Part shown: positions 8,099-16,356 of the stretch, in pieces
Numbering within the stretch: the stretch's first letter is position 1
Layout: every line of letters begins with the position of its first letter
Assembly (NCBI GenBank): GCA_002311315.1
Contig: DBZZ01000022.1
Coordinates: 2,312-29,455, forward strand
DNA from: Methylococcaceae bacterium UBA1147
Lineage (GTDB): Bacteria > Pseudomonadota > Gammaproteobacteria > Methylococcales > UBA1147
Length of the DNA: 27,144 nucleotides
Direction: 5' to 3'
Position numbers and translations under genes: made by a program
The notes under the pieces: generated by a model
Database searches by the model: none
What the model was told of the DNA's origin: nothing
The model's input: the letters and a program-made list of their open reading frames with translations, nothing else

Positions 8099-9739
8099 AT
8101 GACCAAGTTCATTTTTATTACCGGTGGTGTGGTGTCATCGCTTGGAAAAGGGATCGCGGCGTCCTCGCTTGCGGCTATCCTTGAAGCGCGTGGCATCAAG
8201 GTCACCCTGACTAAGCTCGATCCTTATATCAACGTTGATCCGGGCACGATGAGCCCGTTCCAGCACGGAGAGGTTTTCGTCACTGAAGACGGCGCGGAAA
8301 CCGATCTGGATCTGGGCCACTATGAACGCTTTGTCCGCACGACGATGTTCAAGCGGAACAGCCATACGACCGGCCAGATCTACGAAACCGTGCTGAGAAA
8401 GGAACGCAAGGGGGATTATCTCGGCCAGACTATCCAGGTCATTCCTCACATCACCGACGAAATCCAGAACGTTATCCGTGAGAGTGCGGATGGTGCGGAC
8501 CTAGCCCTGATCGAAATTGGCGGGACGGTCGGTGATATCGAGTCTTTGCCTTTTCTCGAAGCGATCCGGCAGATGCGAATCGAACTCGGGGAAGACAAGT
8601 CGCTTTTCATCCATCTGACACTGGTTCCCTACATATCCAGTGCTGGTGAAATCAAGACCAAGCCAACGCAGCATTCGGTCAAAGAACTCAGAACCATCGG
8701 GATCCAGCCGGATGTTCTGATTTGCCGTTCGGAGAAACCGATTCCGCAGTCCGCACGCCGGAAGATTGCTCTGTTTACCAATGTCAAGGAATCGGCGGTA
8801 ATTTCGGCCGTCGATGCCGATTCGATTTACCGAATTCCCTTGCTGCTGCACGAACAGGGGCTGGACGAGATTGTCGTTAAACAGCTGAGATTGGATGTCC
8901 CGCCGGCTGATCTTTTCGAATGGAAAGCAGTGGTGCGTGCTCTTGAGGAGTCGGAACGGGAAGTGACCGTGGCGATGGTGGGCAAGTACGTGAATCATTC
9001 GGATGCCTACAAATCATTAACCGAAGCGCTGATTCATGCAGGAATCCATGCCCGGACGAAGGTCAATGTTGAATACGTGGATTCAGAGGACTTGGAGGAA
9101 CACGGAACCGGCATCCTGGAGGGGGTGGACGCCGTGCTGGTTCCTGGCGGCTTTGGCCGGCGAGGCATCGAAGGCAAGATTTCCGCGGCCCGCTTGGCCC
9201 GAGAAAACAAGGTACCCTACCTGGGAATCTGTCTGGGCATGCAGGTGGCCGTAATCGATTTCGCGCGCAACGTGGCTGGACTGGAAGGCGCCCACAGTAC
9301 CGAGTTCCTGCCCAAGACACCGCACCCTGTCATGGCCCTGATCACCGAATGGGAAGACAGTAGCGGGAATGTTGAACATCGTACCGAGCAGTCTGATCTC
9401 GGTGGAACCATGCGCCTTGGTGGACAGCAATGTCGTCTCGTAGCTGAAAGCCTCGCCCATAGCCTGTATGGCAAGGATGTTATTAACGAACGTCATCGCC
9501 ATCGTTATGAATTCAACAACCGATATTCCGAATTACTGGTGAATGCCGGTCTCAAAGTTTCCGGGAAATCGATCGATGGACGTTTGGTGGAAGTTGTCGA
9601 AATCTCCGAACATCCCTGGTTCCTCGCTTGCCAGTTCCACCCGGAATTTACCTCCACCCCGCGCAAGGGCCACCCACTGTTCCTGGGTTTTGTCCAGGCC
9701 GCTTCTGCTTTCGCTGAGCGTCGGGCCAGCGAATCATGA
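8099..9739 (+). CDS. pyrG: CTP synthase
   Basis: CTP synthase makes CTP from UTP, ATP and glutamine. At 546 residues it matches the usual length. The start is ATG 8099 (MTKFIFITGGVVSSLGKG), which is the conserved N terminus; a longer frame back to 8018 adds a tail not found in the family. The synthetase domain carries GGVVSSLGKG, KLDPYINVDPGTMSP and EIGGTVGDIES. The C-terminal class I glutamine amidotransferase domain has the nucleophile in GICLGMQ and the His/Glu pair in QFHPEFTSTP. The ribosome site is weak. The stop overlaps the kdsA start by 4 nt, and the pyrG-kdsA-eno-ftsB order is the common gammaproteobacterial one. Confidence 0.98.
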   Translation: MTKFIFITGGVVSSLGKGIAASSLAAILEARGIKVTLTKLDPYINVDPGTMSPFQHGEVFVTEDGAETDLDLGHYERFVRTTMFKRNSHTTGQIYETVLRKERKGDYLGQTIQVIPHITDEIQNVIRESADGADLALIEIGGTVGDIESLPFLEAIRQMRIELGEDKSLFIHLTLVPYISSAGEIKTKPTQHSVKELRTIGIQPDVLICRSEKPIPQSARRKIALFTNVKESAVISAVDADSIYRIPLLLHEQGLDEIVVKQLRLDVPPADLFEWKAVVRALEESEREVTVAMVGKYVNHSDAYKSLTEALIHAGIHARTKVNVEYVDSEDLEEHGTGILEGVDAVLVPGGFGRRGIEGKISAARLARENKVPYLGICLGMQVAVIDFARNVAGLEGAHSTEFLPKTPHPVMALITEWEDSSGNVEHRTEQSDLGGTMRLGGQQCRLVAESLAHSLYGKDVINERHRHRYEFNNRYSELLVNAGLKVSGKSIDGRLVEVVEISEHPWFLACQFHPEFTSTPRKGHPLFLGFVQAASAFAERRASES

Positions 9740-10554
9740 ATCTATGTGGATTCGAGGTTGGCATTGATCAGCCTTTGTTTCTGATTGCGGGGCCGTGTGT
9801 CATCGAAAGTCAGCAACTGGCCCTCGATACTGCTGGGGTGCTGAAGGAAATCACCGAAAAGCTGGATATTCCTTTTGTTTACAAGTCATCCTTTGATAAG
9901 GCAAATCGGTCGTCGCACCAGTCGTTTCGCGGTCTAGGTCTGGATCAGGGGCTCAGGATCCTGGAATCAGTCAGGCAACAGATCGGTGTCCCGGTTCTGA
10001 CTGATGTACACGAGAATACGCCGTTTCTGGAGGTTGCCGAGGTGGTGGATGTGATCCAGACTCCGGCCATGCTCTGTCGCCAGACCGATTTCATTATGAA
10101 TGCTGCGGCAGTCCGCATTCCGATCAATATTAAGAAGGGCCAATTCATGTCTCCGTGGGAAATGGCTAACGTGGTCGCGAAGGCAAGGTCGGCGGGCAAT
10201 GAGCAGGTCATGGTTTGCGAGCGCGGCGTGTCGTTTGGTTATAATAATCTGGTTTCGGACATGCGCTCCCTGCTGGTCCTGCGGGAGACGGGGTGTCCTG
10301 TGGTCTACGATGCAACTCATTCGGTCCAACTTCCCGGCGGACAGGGGACCTGTTCTGGAGGACAGCGCGAATTTATTCCCGGTTTGGCCAGGGCGGCTGT
10401 TGCGGTCGGTGTTTCCGGACTGTTTATGGAAACCCATCCTGACCCTGAAAAAGCGAAGAGTGACGGTCCGAATTCCTGGCCGTTAGCGGAGATGCCCCGG
10501 CTTCTAGAGTCTCTGAAAGAAGTTGACCTGGTTGTAAAAAAGAATCTGAATTGA
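9736..10554 (+). CDS. kdsA: 3-deoxy-8-phosphooctulonate synthase
   Basis: KdsA condenses phosphoenolpyruvate with arabinose 5-phosphate to KDO-8-phosphate, the first step towards the KDO of lipopolysaccharide. The 272-residue protein shows LIAGPCVIES, YKSSFDKANRSS, LTDVHE, QTPAMLCRQTDF, NIKKGQFMSPWEM, CERGVSFGYNNLVSDMR, DATHSVQLPGG and METHPDPEKAKSDGPN, all diagnostic. It begins at ATG 9736 inside the pyrG stop, so expression is coupled to pyrG. It lacks a few residues found at the N terminus of the E. coli enzyme, which is common. eno follows after 27 nt. Confidence 0.98.
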   Translation: MNLCGFEVGIDQPLFLIAGPCVIESQQLALDTAGVLKEITEKLDIPFVYKSSFDKANRSSHQSFRGLGLDQGLRILESVRQQIGVPVLTDVHENTPFLEVAEVVDVIQTPAMLCRQTDFIMNAAAVRIPINIKKGQFMSPWEMANVVAKARSAGNEQVMVCERGVSFGYNNLVSDMRSLLVLRETGCPVVYDATHSVQLPGGQGTCSGGQREFIPGLARAAVAVGVSGLFMETHPDPEKAKSDGPNSWPLAEMPRLLESLKEVDLVVKKNLN

Positions 10555-10581
10555 AATTTCCATTACTCATAAGAGGGATGC

Positions 10582-11868
10582 ATGGCAGAAATCGTTGATG
10601 TGAAAGCTAGAGAGATTCTGGATTCTCGGGGCAACCCGACCATTGAGGCAGAGGTTTGTTTGGCCTCCGGCGCGGTTGGCAGCGCGATGGTACCTTCGGG
10701 CGCCTCGACCGGGATCCGGGAAGCCATCGAACTGAGAGATGGGGACGACTCCCGTTACCTCGGCAAAGGTGTGCTGAAAGCAGTTGAGAACATTGGTACC
10801 GAGATCCGATCCGCGGTTGTTGGCATGTACGCTTCCGATCAGGAAGCCGTGGACCGAAAAATGCTTGCCCTGGACGGAACCCCCAATAAGAGCCGCCTGG
10901 GCGCCAATGCAATCCTGGGGGTATCGATGGCCACCGCTCATGCCGCTGCGAATGAAGCAAGGATACCCCTGTACGAATACCTTAACTGCAGTGGCCAATT
11001 CCTGATGCCGGTGCCGATGATGAACATCATCAATGGCGGGGCCCACGCCGACAACAGTGTGGATCTGCAGGAATTCATGATCCTGCCGGTCGGTGCGGCA
11101 AACTTTCGCGAGGCAATCCGCTATGGCGCCGAGGTTTTCCATGCCCTCGGAAAAGTACTCTCGGACCAAGGGCTTGCCACCACGGTTGGCGATGAAGGGG
11201 GTTTTGCGCCCAACCTGTCCTCCAACGAAGCTGCTCTGAGCGTGATCCTTCAGGCTATCGAGAAGGCGGGATACCGTCCGGGCGAAGACATCTACCTGGG
11301 CCTCGACGTTGCCAGTTCGGAATTCTGCGAAGACGGGGTCTACCGTCTTGACTCGGAAAACCGGACTTTCGATGCTGATCAGTTTTCCGGTTATCTGGCC
11401 GACTGGGTTGGAAAGTACCCGATCGTGACTATTGAGGATGGTATGGATGAAAGCGACTGGGCCGGCTGGAGGCTGCTGACGGATAAGGTCGGCAACAGGG
11501 TCCAACTCGTGGGTGACGACCTGTTCGTGACCAACCCGGACATTCTACGCAAAGGAATCGACGAAAATATCGCCAATTCGATTCTGATCAAAGTGAACCA
11601 AATCGGTACCCTGACCGAAACGCTGGAAGCTATTCGCATGGCGCAGGAAGCTTCCTATACTGCAGTTGTTTCGCATCGTTCCGGTGAAACTGAGGACGTC
11701 ACTATCGCCGACCTGTGCGTAGCAACCTGTGCCGGTCAGATCAAGACGGGTTCGCTCAGTCGCTCCGACCGTGTCGCCAAGTACAATCGGCTGATGAAGA
11801 TCGAGGATGAACTGGGAGATAGAACAAGCTACGCAGGTCGTTCGGCATTCAGGTACCTTGCCGGTTAA
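10582..11868 (+). CDS. eno: Enolase
   Basis: Enolase interconverts 2-phosphoglycerate and phosphoenolpyruvate in glycolysis and belongs to the RNA degradosome in many gammaproteobacteria. The 428 residues carry AREILDSRGNPTIEAEV, GASTGIREAIELRD, GDEGGFAPN, the Mg-binding Asp and Glu in LGLDVASSEF and TIEDGMDESDW, VGDDLFVTN, and the signature ILIKVNQIGTLTET. Catalysis appears intact. ATG 10582 has AAGAGGG 8 nt upstream. It lies between kdsA, whose reaction uses the phosphoenolpyruvate that enolase makes, and ftsB. A small stem-loop follows the stop. Confidence 0.98.
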   Translation: MAEIVDVKAREILDSRGNPTIEAEVCLASGAVGSAMVPSGASTGIREAIELRDGDDSRYLGKGVLKAVENIGTEIRSAVVGMYASDQEAVDRKMLALDGTPNKSRLGANAILGVSMATAHAAANEARIPLYEYLNCSGQFLMPVPMMNIINGGAHADNSVDLQEFMILPVGAANFREAIRYGAEVFHALGKVLSDQGLATTVGDEGGFAPNLSSNEAALSVILQAIEKAGYRPGEDIYLGLDVASSEFCEDGVYRLDSENRTFDADQFSGYLADWVGKYPIVTIEDGMDESDWAGWRLLTDKVGNRVQLVGDDLFVTNPDILRKGIDENIANSILIKVNQIGTLTETLEAIRMAQEASYTAVVSHRSGETEDVTIADLCVATCAGQIKTGSLSRSDRVAKYNRLMKIEDELGDRTSYAGRSAFRYLAG

Positions 11869-11878
11869 TCAACTCCTG

Positions 11879-11898
11879 CCCGGCTTTTGTCCGGGTTT
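11879..11898 (+). terminator. Short stem-loop after eno
   Basis: CCCGG (11879-11883), a 7-nt loop and CCGGG (11891-11895) followed by only TTT. The T-run is short, so it may act as an attenuator or 3'-end stabiliser between eno and ftsB and not as a full terminator. Confidence 0.4.
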
Positions 11899-11905
11899 GA
11901 TGCCG

Positions 11906-11940
11906 CCCCGGGGCTGGCCGGATGCGACCGGCTGCCGGGG
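11906..11940 (+). other. GC-rich nested hairpin just upstream of ftsB
   Basis: CCCCGG (11906-11911) pairs with CCGGGG (11935-11940), and inside it GCCGG (11917-11921) pairs with CCGGC (11928-11932) around ATGCGA. The stem ends 10 nt before the ftsB ATG, where the ribosome would bind. It could lower ftsB translation relative to eno. Confidence 0.5.
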
Positions 11941-11950
11941 GCAGTGAGTC

Positions 11951-12232
11951 ATGAAACTACTGGCCTGGTTTCTAGTCATTCTGTTGCTGTTGCTTCAGTA
12001 TAAGCTGTGGTTTGGAGGCAGCGGTTTCCAGAAAGTGGTGCAATACCAGAACCGGATCGAGGTCTTGCGGGAAGAACTCCGGCAACTTCGAGGAAAAAAT
12101 GCGGCTTTGCAAACCGAGGTAGACGATCTGAAGAACGGCCTGGGCGCGATCGAGGAACGAGCCCGTAGGGACCTGGGAATGATCAAGGAAAATGAAACCT
12201 TCTTCCAGATCATCGAGCCGATAGAGGAATAG
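11951..12232 (+). CDS. ftsB: Cell division protein FtsB
   Basis: A 93-residue bitopic membrane protein. Residues 4-20 form one hydrophobic helix (LAWFLVILLLLLQYKLW), followed by a periplasmic coiled coil (about 28-70) and the conserved tail with ERARRDLGMIKENETFFQ. FtsB joins FtsL and FtsQ in the divisome and helps activate septal peptidoglycan synthesis. The length and position after eno and before ispD are the standard gammaproteobacterial arrangement. The start at ATG 11951 has only a weak ribosome site and sits directly behind a strong hairpin. ispD follows after 30 nt. Confidence 0.95.
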   Translation: MKLLAWFLVILLLLLQYKLWFGGSGFQKVVQYQNRIEVLREELRQLRGKNAALQTEVDDLKNGLGAIEERARRDLGMIKENETFFQIIEPIEE

Positions 12233-12262
12233 ATAGGTGCGGACACGAGTCGGAGCAGATCC

Positions 12263-12964
12263 TTGAGCAAAACCCCGGTCTGGGCCCTGGTGCCCGCTGC
12301 AGGGGTTGGCAAGCGCATGGCAGCCGACCGGCCGAAACAATATCTGCCTCTGGGAGACTGCACAGTACTGAAACATACCCTGCAACGACTGATGGCCTCA
12401 CAGTTGTATGCAGGGATCGTGGTCGCTCTGTCGCCGGAAGACGAATACTGGCCGTCCCTGTGCCTGAGCGATACCGAACAGGTTTACAGAGTGGCCGGAG
12501 GTCGGGAGCGGGCGGATTCCGTTCTGTCGGGATTGGACTTCATTGCCTTGCTCGGTTCTGTTGATGACTGGGTAATGGTCCACGATGCCGCCCGGCCATG
12601 CGTTACCGAAACCGACCTGCGGCGACTGGTCGAAGAGGTCGGGAACGATCCGGTCGGCGGCATACTGGCTCTTCCGGTTCACGATACGCTGAAAGATGTT
12701 GAATCGAACAGAATCCAGTCTACGGTGGACCGTAGCAGGGTCTGGCGTGCACTGACACCGCAGATGTTCCGGCTCGGGCTTTTGCGTGATGCGTTGAGAG
12801 AGGCCTCCCGGAATGACAGGCGGGTAACCGATGAAGCCAGTGCGATTGAACTCAAGGGACTGAGGCCGCTCATCGTCGAAGGCCGTCCCGACAATATCAA
12901 GATCACCAGGCCGGAGGATTTGCCTCTAGCCAGTTACTATCTGGAGCAGCAACGTTGCGAATAG
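12263..12964 (+). CDS. ispD: 2-C-methyl-D-erythritol 4-phosphate cytidylyltransferase
   Basis: IspD joins CTP to methylerythritol 4-phosphate in the non-mevalonate isoprenoid pathway. The 233 residues include the nucleotide loop PAAGVGKRM, then RPKQYLPL, GGRERADSV, VHDAARPCV, and TPQMFR with RVTDEASAIE and NIKITRPEDL near the end. The start is TTG 12263: GGAG at 12252-12255 lies 7 nt before it, and no ATG fits the N terminus. The gene uses the CTP made by PyrG nearby. It ends inside ispF, which starts 10 nt before its stop. Confidence 0.97.
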   Translation: MSKTPVWALVPAAGVGKRMAADRPKQYLPLGDCTVLKHTLQRLMASQLYAGIVVALSPEDEYWPSLCLSDTEQVYRVAGGRERADSVLSGLDFIALLGSVDDWVMVHDAARPCVTETDLRRLVEEVGNDPVGGILALPVHDTLKDVESNRIQSTVDRSRVWRALTPQMFRLGLLRDALREASRNDRRVTDEASAIELKGLRPLIVEGRPDNIKITRPEDLPLASYYLEQQRCE

Positions 12965-13428
12965 GGCACGGTTACGATGCTCATCGGTTCGGGGACGCTG
13001 GAAAGTTGATTCTTGGCGGTGAGAAAATCGATTACGAAAGAGGCATGATCGCGCATTCCGACGGGGATGTTGTGCTCCATGCGTTGTGCGATGCATTGCT
13101 TGGGGCTGCAGCACTGGGTGATATCGGAAAGCACTTTCCCGATTCCGATCCGAAGTATAAGGGGATCGATAGCCGGCGCCTCCTTTGTCACGTGGTCGAG
13201 AAACTTTCCGGAATGGGGTACTCGCCCGGCAATGTCGATGTCACCATCATCGCCCAAAAGCCTCGGCTCGCGGATTACATTCCGGCCATGCAAGCCAACA
13301 TCGCGGATGATCTTGGGATTTCCGCCGATTCGGTAAACATCAAGGCAACAACAACCGAGAGAATGGGTTTCGAAGGTCGCGGGGAGGGAATTTCCACTCA
13401 CGCGGTGGTTCTGCTGGAAAGTGCCTAA
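12955..13428 (+). CDS. ispF: 2-C-methyl-D-erythritol 2,4-cyclodiphosphate synthase
   Basis: IspF cyclises the IspE product with release of CMP. The 157 residues show the metal-binding N terminus RIGHGYDAHRFG, IAHSDGDVVLHALCDALLGAAALGDIGKHFPDSD, and the C-terminal KATTTERMGFEGRGEGI. The start is TTG 12955, with GGAG at 12943-12946 in the ispD coding sequence 8 nt upstream, and the conserved protein begins exactly there. It overlaps ispD by 10 nt and truD by 8 nt, so ispD-ispF-truD is probably translated as a coupled set. Confidence 0.97.
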   Translation: MRIGHGYDAHRFGDAGKLILGGEKIDYERGMIAHSDGDVVLHALCDALLGAAALGDIGKHFPDSDPKYKGIDSRRLLCHVVEKLSGMGYSPGNVDVTIIAQKPRLADYIPAMQANIADDLGISADSVNIKATTTERMGFEGRGEGISTHAVVLLESA

Positions 13429-14479
13429 TCCCGGGTTTCCGGTAGCCAACTGTAGCGGGTACCGCCCGAATGACCTGCCTTACGCCCATGGCGGTCCCGT
13501 CGGGACCGGGCGCCTGAAATCCCTCTGCGAGGATTTTGTCGTTGACGAATCACTGGGATTCAATTGTTCAGGCGAGGGCGAACATCTTTTCCTTCGAATC
13601 GAAAAACGCGGCCTCAATACTGAGGACGTCGCGCGCCGCCTGGCGAGATTCGGTCGCGTGAAAAGTCGGGATGTCGGTTTCGCGGGAATGAAGGACAGGC
13701 ACGCGGTGGCGAGGCAGTGGTTGAGTATCAGGCTTCCGCAAGTTGCGGATGAACACTGGGCTGACTGGCATGAGGATGGCTTGAAAGTTCTGGCGGTTCA
13801 GCGCCATAGCCGGAAACTAAAGCGGGGCAGTTTGGCTTCGAACGGGTTCCGGATCCGAATTCGCAATGTTGATGCTCGGCCCTGGAAACTGGAGCACCTG
13901 CTGGACAAGGTTTCTCGCCAGGGTATCCCCAATTACTATGGTCCTCAGCGTTTTGGCCGAGGCGGCGGGAACATCGACGAGGCGAGCCGCTTTTTCAGCG
14001 GAAGCCATCTGGTCAGAGGGCGACACAAGAAGGGATTGCTGCTTTCCACAGCCCGATCGTGCCTGTTCAACGCCCTTTTGGCGCGTCGGATCGAAGACGC
14101 TAACTGGAACCAGCCGATTGCCGGAGACGCGTTGATGTTCGAGGGATCGAATTCCTATTTTAGAACCACGGTTGTGGATCCCAACGACATCTACAGGGTT
14201 TGCGAGGGAGAACTACACCCCACCGGTGTCCTGTGGGGAACCGGAAGGAAAGAGGTTAGTGCACGGGCTCTCGAATACGAAGAGCGCCTTTGTGTCGACT
14301 ATCCCCTATTTTGCAGGGGGCTCGAGGAACACTGTGTGGCAGCGGCAAGGCGGCCTTTCAGGCTGTTTCCGCGAAAACTCCAATGGCATTTCGAAGCCGA
14401 GAACGGCCTGGTGCTTGAATTTTCACTGCCGGCCGGTGGTTATGCGACCTCCGTCATTCGAGAGCTCCTGAGTGTTTAA
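13421..14479 (+). CDS. truD: tRNA pseudouridine(13) synthase TruD
   Basis: TruD converts U13 of tRNA-Glu to pseudouridine. The 352 residues carry the TruD motif GFAGMKDRHAVARQW with catalytic Asp92, then PNYYGPQRFGRGGGNI and the closing FSLPAGGYATSVIRELL. The start is GTG 13421, overlapping the ispF stop by 8 nt. The conserved domain begins near GRLKSLCEDF at residue 30, so a slightly later start cannot be excluded. In many gammaproteobacteria surE follows directly; here uppP lies between. Confidence 0.95.
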   Translation: MPNPGFPVANCSGYRPNDLPYAHGGPVGTGRLKSLCEDFVVDESLGFNCSGEGEHLFLRIEKRGLNTEDVARRLARFGRVKSRDVGFAGMKDRHAVARQWLSIRLPQVADEHWADWHEDGLKVLAVQRHSRKLKRGSLASNGFRIRIRNVDARPWKLEHLLDKVSRQGIPNYYGPQRFGRGGGNIDEASRFFSGSHLVRGRHKKGLLLSTARSCLFNALLARRIEDANWNQPIAGDALMFEGSNSYFRTTVVDPNDIYRVCEGELHPTGVLWGTGRKEVSARALEYEERLCVDYPLFCRGLEEHCVAAARRPFRLFPRKLQWHFEAENGLVLEFSLPAGGYATSVIRELLSV

Positions 14480-14619
14480 CAATCAACGGATTGACGGCTT
14501 TATGTCAGAATCGACCTTCTGTAACTACAACAGGTAGATGCCGCCCCGGTGGTCCGCGGAGTTCCGTCCGAACGAAGGGAATACTGGCTCATGGTATAAG
14601 GTTAATCAGGGAAACTGAG

Positions 14620-15417
14620 GTGGATACAAGTCACGCGGTGGTTCTGGCCCTGTTGCAGGGTCTGACGGAATTTCTACCGGTTTCGAGTTCGGCCCATCTT
14701 GTTCTGGTGCCGGTATTCGCCGGTTGGGAAGACCAAGGTCTGGTTTTCGATATCGCGGTGCATGTGGGAACCCTCATGGCTGTAATTGCCTACTACCGGC
14801 ATACCCTGGCGGCCATGTTCTCGGGCTGGCTTGGTTGGCTGAGGGGTGCTCCCGCAACTGCGGATTCCATGTTGGTCTGGTTTGTAATCATCGGTACGCT
14901 TCCGGTCGGAGTCTGCGGCATACTGATGTCGGATGGCACGGAACAGTTCCTGAGGTCGCCCAGGGTTATTGCCGCGGCGACCGTGGTTTTTGCCCTGTTG
15001 CTCTGGTGGGCTGATAGCATGGCCCGGCGATCTTCTACTCCAAAGGGGTTGACCTGGAAAGTGGTGGTGATAATCAGTGTTTGCCAGGCGTTTGCTCTTA
15101 TTCCCGGGACCTCGAGATCCGGAATCACCATTACCGCAGGTCTGATGCTCGGACTTGGACGCGAATTGGCGGCCCGGTTTTCCTTTTTGCTGTCGATCCC
15201 GGTCATTGCGCTGGCCGGAATAGCCAAGATTCACCAAGTTTCGCAGGGTGGCGACGAAATTGCCCTGGATTTTCTTCTGATTGGGGTGGTGGTTTCTGGC
15301 GTAACCGCCTACCTGACCATTGGCTGGTTCATTGGACTGCTGGAACGCGTAGGGCTGTTTCCTTTCGTCGTTTACCGGTTGCTTCTCGGCGTTGTCCTTT
15401 TCTGGGCTTTTGTCTAG
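14620..15417 (+). CDS. uppP: Undecaprenyl-diphosphatase UppP/BacA
   Basis: An integral membrane phosphatase that turns undecaprenyl diphosphate back into the monophosphate lipid carrier for cell wall and LPS synthesis; in the family its loss gives bacitracin sensitivity. The chosen start is GTG 14620 (VDTSHAVVLALLQG), giving 265 residues, the usual length. An open frame reaches back to 14491 but its extra 43 residues look non-coding. Motif 1 is QGLTEFLPVSSSAHLV and motif 2 is PGTSRSGITI; about seven to eight hydrophobic helices follow each other. AGGGAAACTGAG lies just upstream. Its place between truD and surE is unusual. Confidence 0.93.
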   Translation: MDTSHAVVLALLQGLTEFLPVSSSAHLVLVPVFAGWEDQGLVFDIAVHVGTLMAVIAYYRHTLAAMFSGWLGWLRGAPATADSMLVWFVIIGTLPVGVCGILMSDGTEQFLRSPRVIAAATVVFALLLWWADSMARRSSTPKGLTWKVVVIISVCQAFALIPGTSRSGITITAGLMLGLGRELAARFSFLLSIPVIALAGIAKIHQVSQGGDEIALDFLLIGVVVSGVTAYLTIGWFIGLLERVGLFPFVVYRLLLGVVLFWAFV

Positions 15418-15419
15418 CG

Positions 15420-15530
15420 ACCCCGAACCGAGCTATCGGGGCAGGCTGGCGTAGCTGAGCGCTTTTCTGGGTTCCAGTTTCTAGCGGTCAGCCCGTACTG
15501 GAAAGTTCCGGCCCGATCCGTGTTCGGGGT
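15420..15530 (+). other. Competing inverted repeats between uppP and surE
   Basis: ACCCCGAAC (15420-15428) is an exact 9-nt inverse of GTTCGGGGT (15522-15530). Part of its left arm, CCCCGA (15421-15426), also pairs with TCGGGG (15436-15441). Inside the long arm lies TTCCAGT/ACTGGAA (15472-15478 with 15497-15503). The two uses of the left arm exclude each other. No T-run follows either stem. Confidence 0.4.
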
Positions 15531-15577
15531 GGTGAATTTGTGTAGAATGAACGGTTTACCATTTATTTCCTCAAGCG

Positions 15578-16333
15578 ATGCACATTCTGGTCAGCAATGA
15601 CGATGGTTATTCATCTCAGGGCCTGATTGCTCTGAAGTCGGTTTTCGAAGGTCAGGCCAGAGTTTCCGTGGTAGCACCGGATAGAAACCGCAGCGGTGCG
15701 AGCAATTCGCTGACGCTTGACCGGCCCTTGCGTGCAACGGCGATGAATGGTGGGGTGATCAAGGTGGACGGGACCCCGACCGACTGTGTGCACCTTGCGA
15801 TCACCGGGCTTCTCGAGGAAGAACCAGACATGGTGTTCGCCGGGATCAACCACGGCGCCAACCTCGGCGACGATGTGCTTTATTCCGGTACCGTTGCGGC
15901 AGCGATGGAAGGACGTTTCCTGGGGTTGCCCGCAGTTGCCATTTCACTGGCTTCACAGGCACCCAGGCATTTTGAAACCGCGGCCCGAGTTGCGATTAAA
16001 CTGTTCCACCGGGTTCAGGCACAACCTTTGTCGTCAGACACCATCCTTAACGTCAACGTGCCGGACGTTCCGTTCAGCGAACTGCGGGGTTTCCAGTCGA
16101 CCCGGCTGGGCCAGCGCCACAAGTCGGAACCGGTGGTCAGGTCGTTGGATCCGCGTGGTCGGGAAATCTACTGGGTAGGGGCTGCCGGCCCGGAGCAGGA
16201 CGGTGGTCCGGGAACGGATTTCCATGCCATCAGGGAGAACTATGTTTCGGTGACCGCGTTACAGGTCGATCTGACAAACTACGAAAAAATAGAAAGCGTT
16301 TCCCGTTGGCTTGCGGCCGGAGAAGAACTTTGA
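15578..16333 (+). CDS. surE: 5'/3'-nucleotidase SurE
   Basis: SurE is a metal-dependent nucleoside monophosphate phosphatase linked to stationary-phase survival. The 251 residues begin MHILVSNDDGYSSQGL with the metal-binding Asp pair (residues 8-9), followed by APDRNRSGASNSLT, GTPTDCVHLAI, and GINHGANLGDDVLYSGTVAAAMEG. The length is normal. ATG 15578 has only a poor ribosome site. TAGAAT at 15543-15548 may be its -10. pcm follows after 23 nt, the usual surE-pcm pair. Confidence 0.97.
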   Translation: MHILVSNDDGYSSQGLIALKSVFEGQARVSVVAPDRNRSGASNSLTLDRPLRATAMNGGVIKVDGTPTDCVHLAITGLLEEEPDMVFAGINHGANLGDDVLYSGTVAAAMEGRFLGLPAVAISLASQAPRHFETAARVAIKLFHRVQAQPLSSDTILNVNVPDVPFSELRGFQSTRLGQRHKSEPVVRSLDPRGREIYWVGAAGPEQDGGPGTDFHAIRENYVSVTALQVDLTNYEKIESVSRWLAAGEEL

Positions 16334-16356
16334 ACCTGCATCACGAGGGCATTGGC

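Noticed and set aside
14487..14499. A 13-base repeat, CGGATTGACGGCT, shared with 21510-21522
   Set aside because: Several 13-base matches are expected by chance in 27 kb, and no -10 follows at the right distance in the first copy.
14480..14619. A tRNA or other RNA gene in the gap before uppP
   Set aside because: I could not find a cloverleaf or a stable stem set; only short scattered pairings are present.
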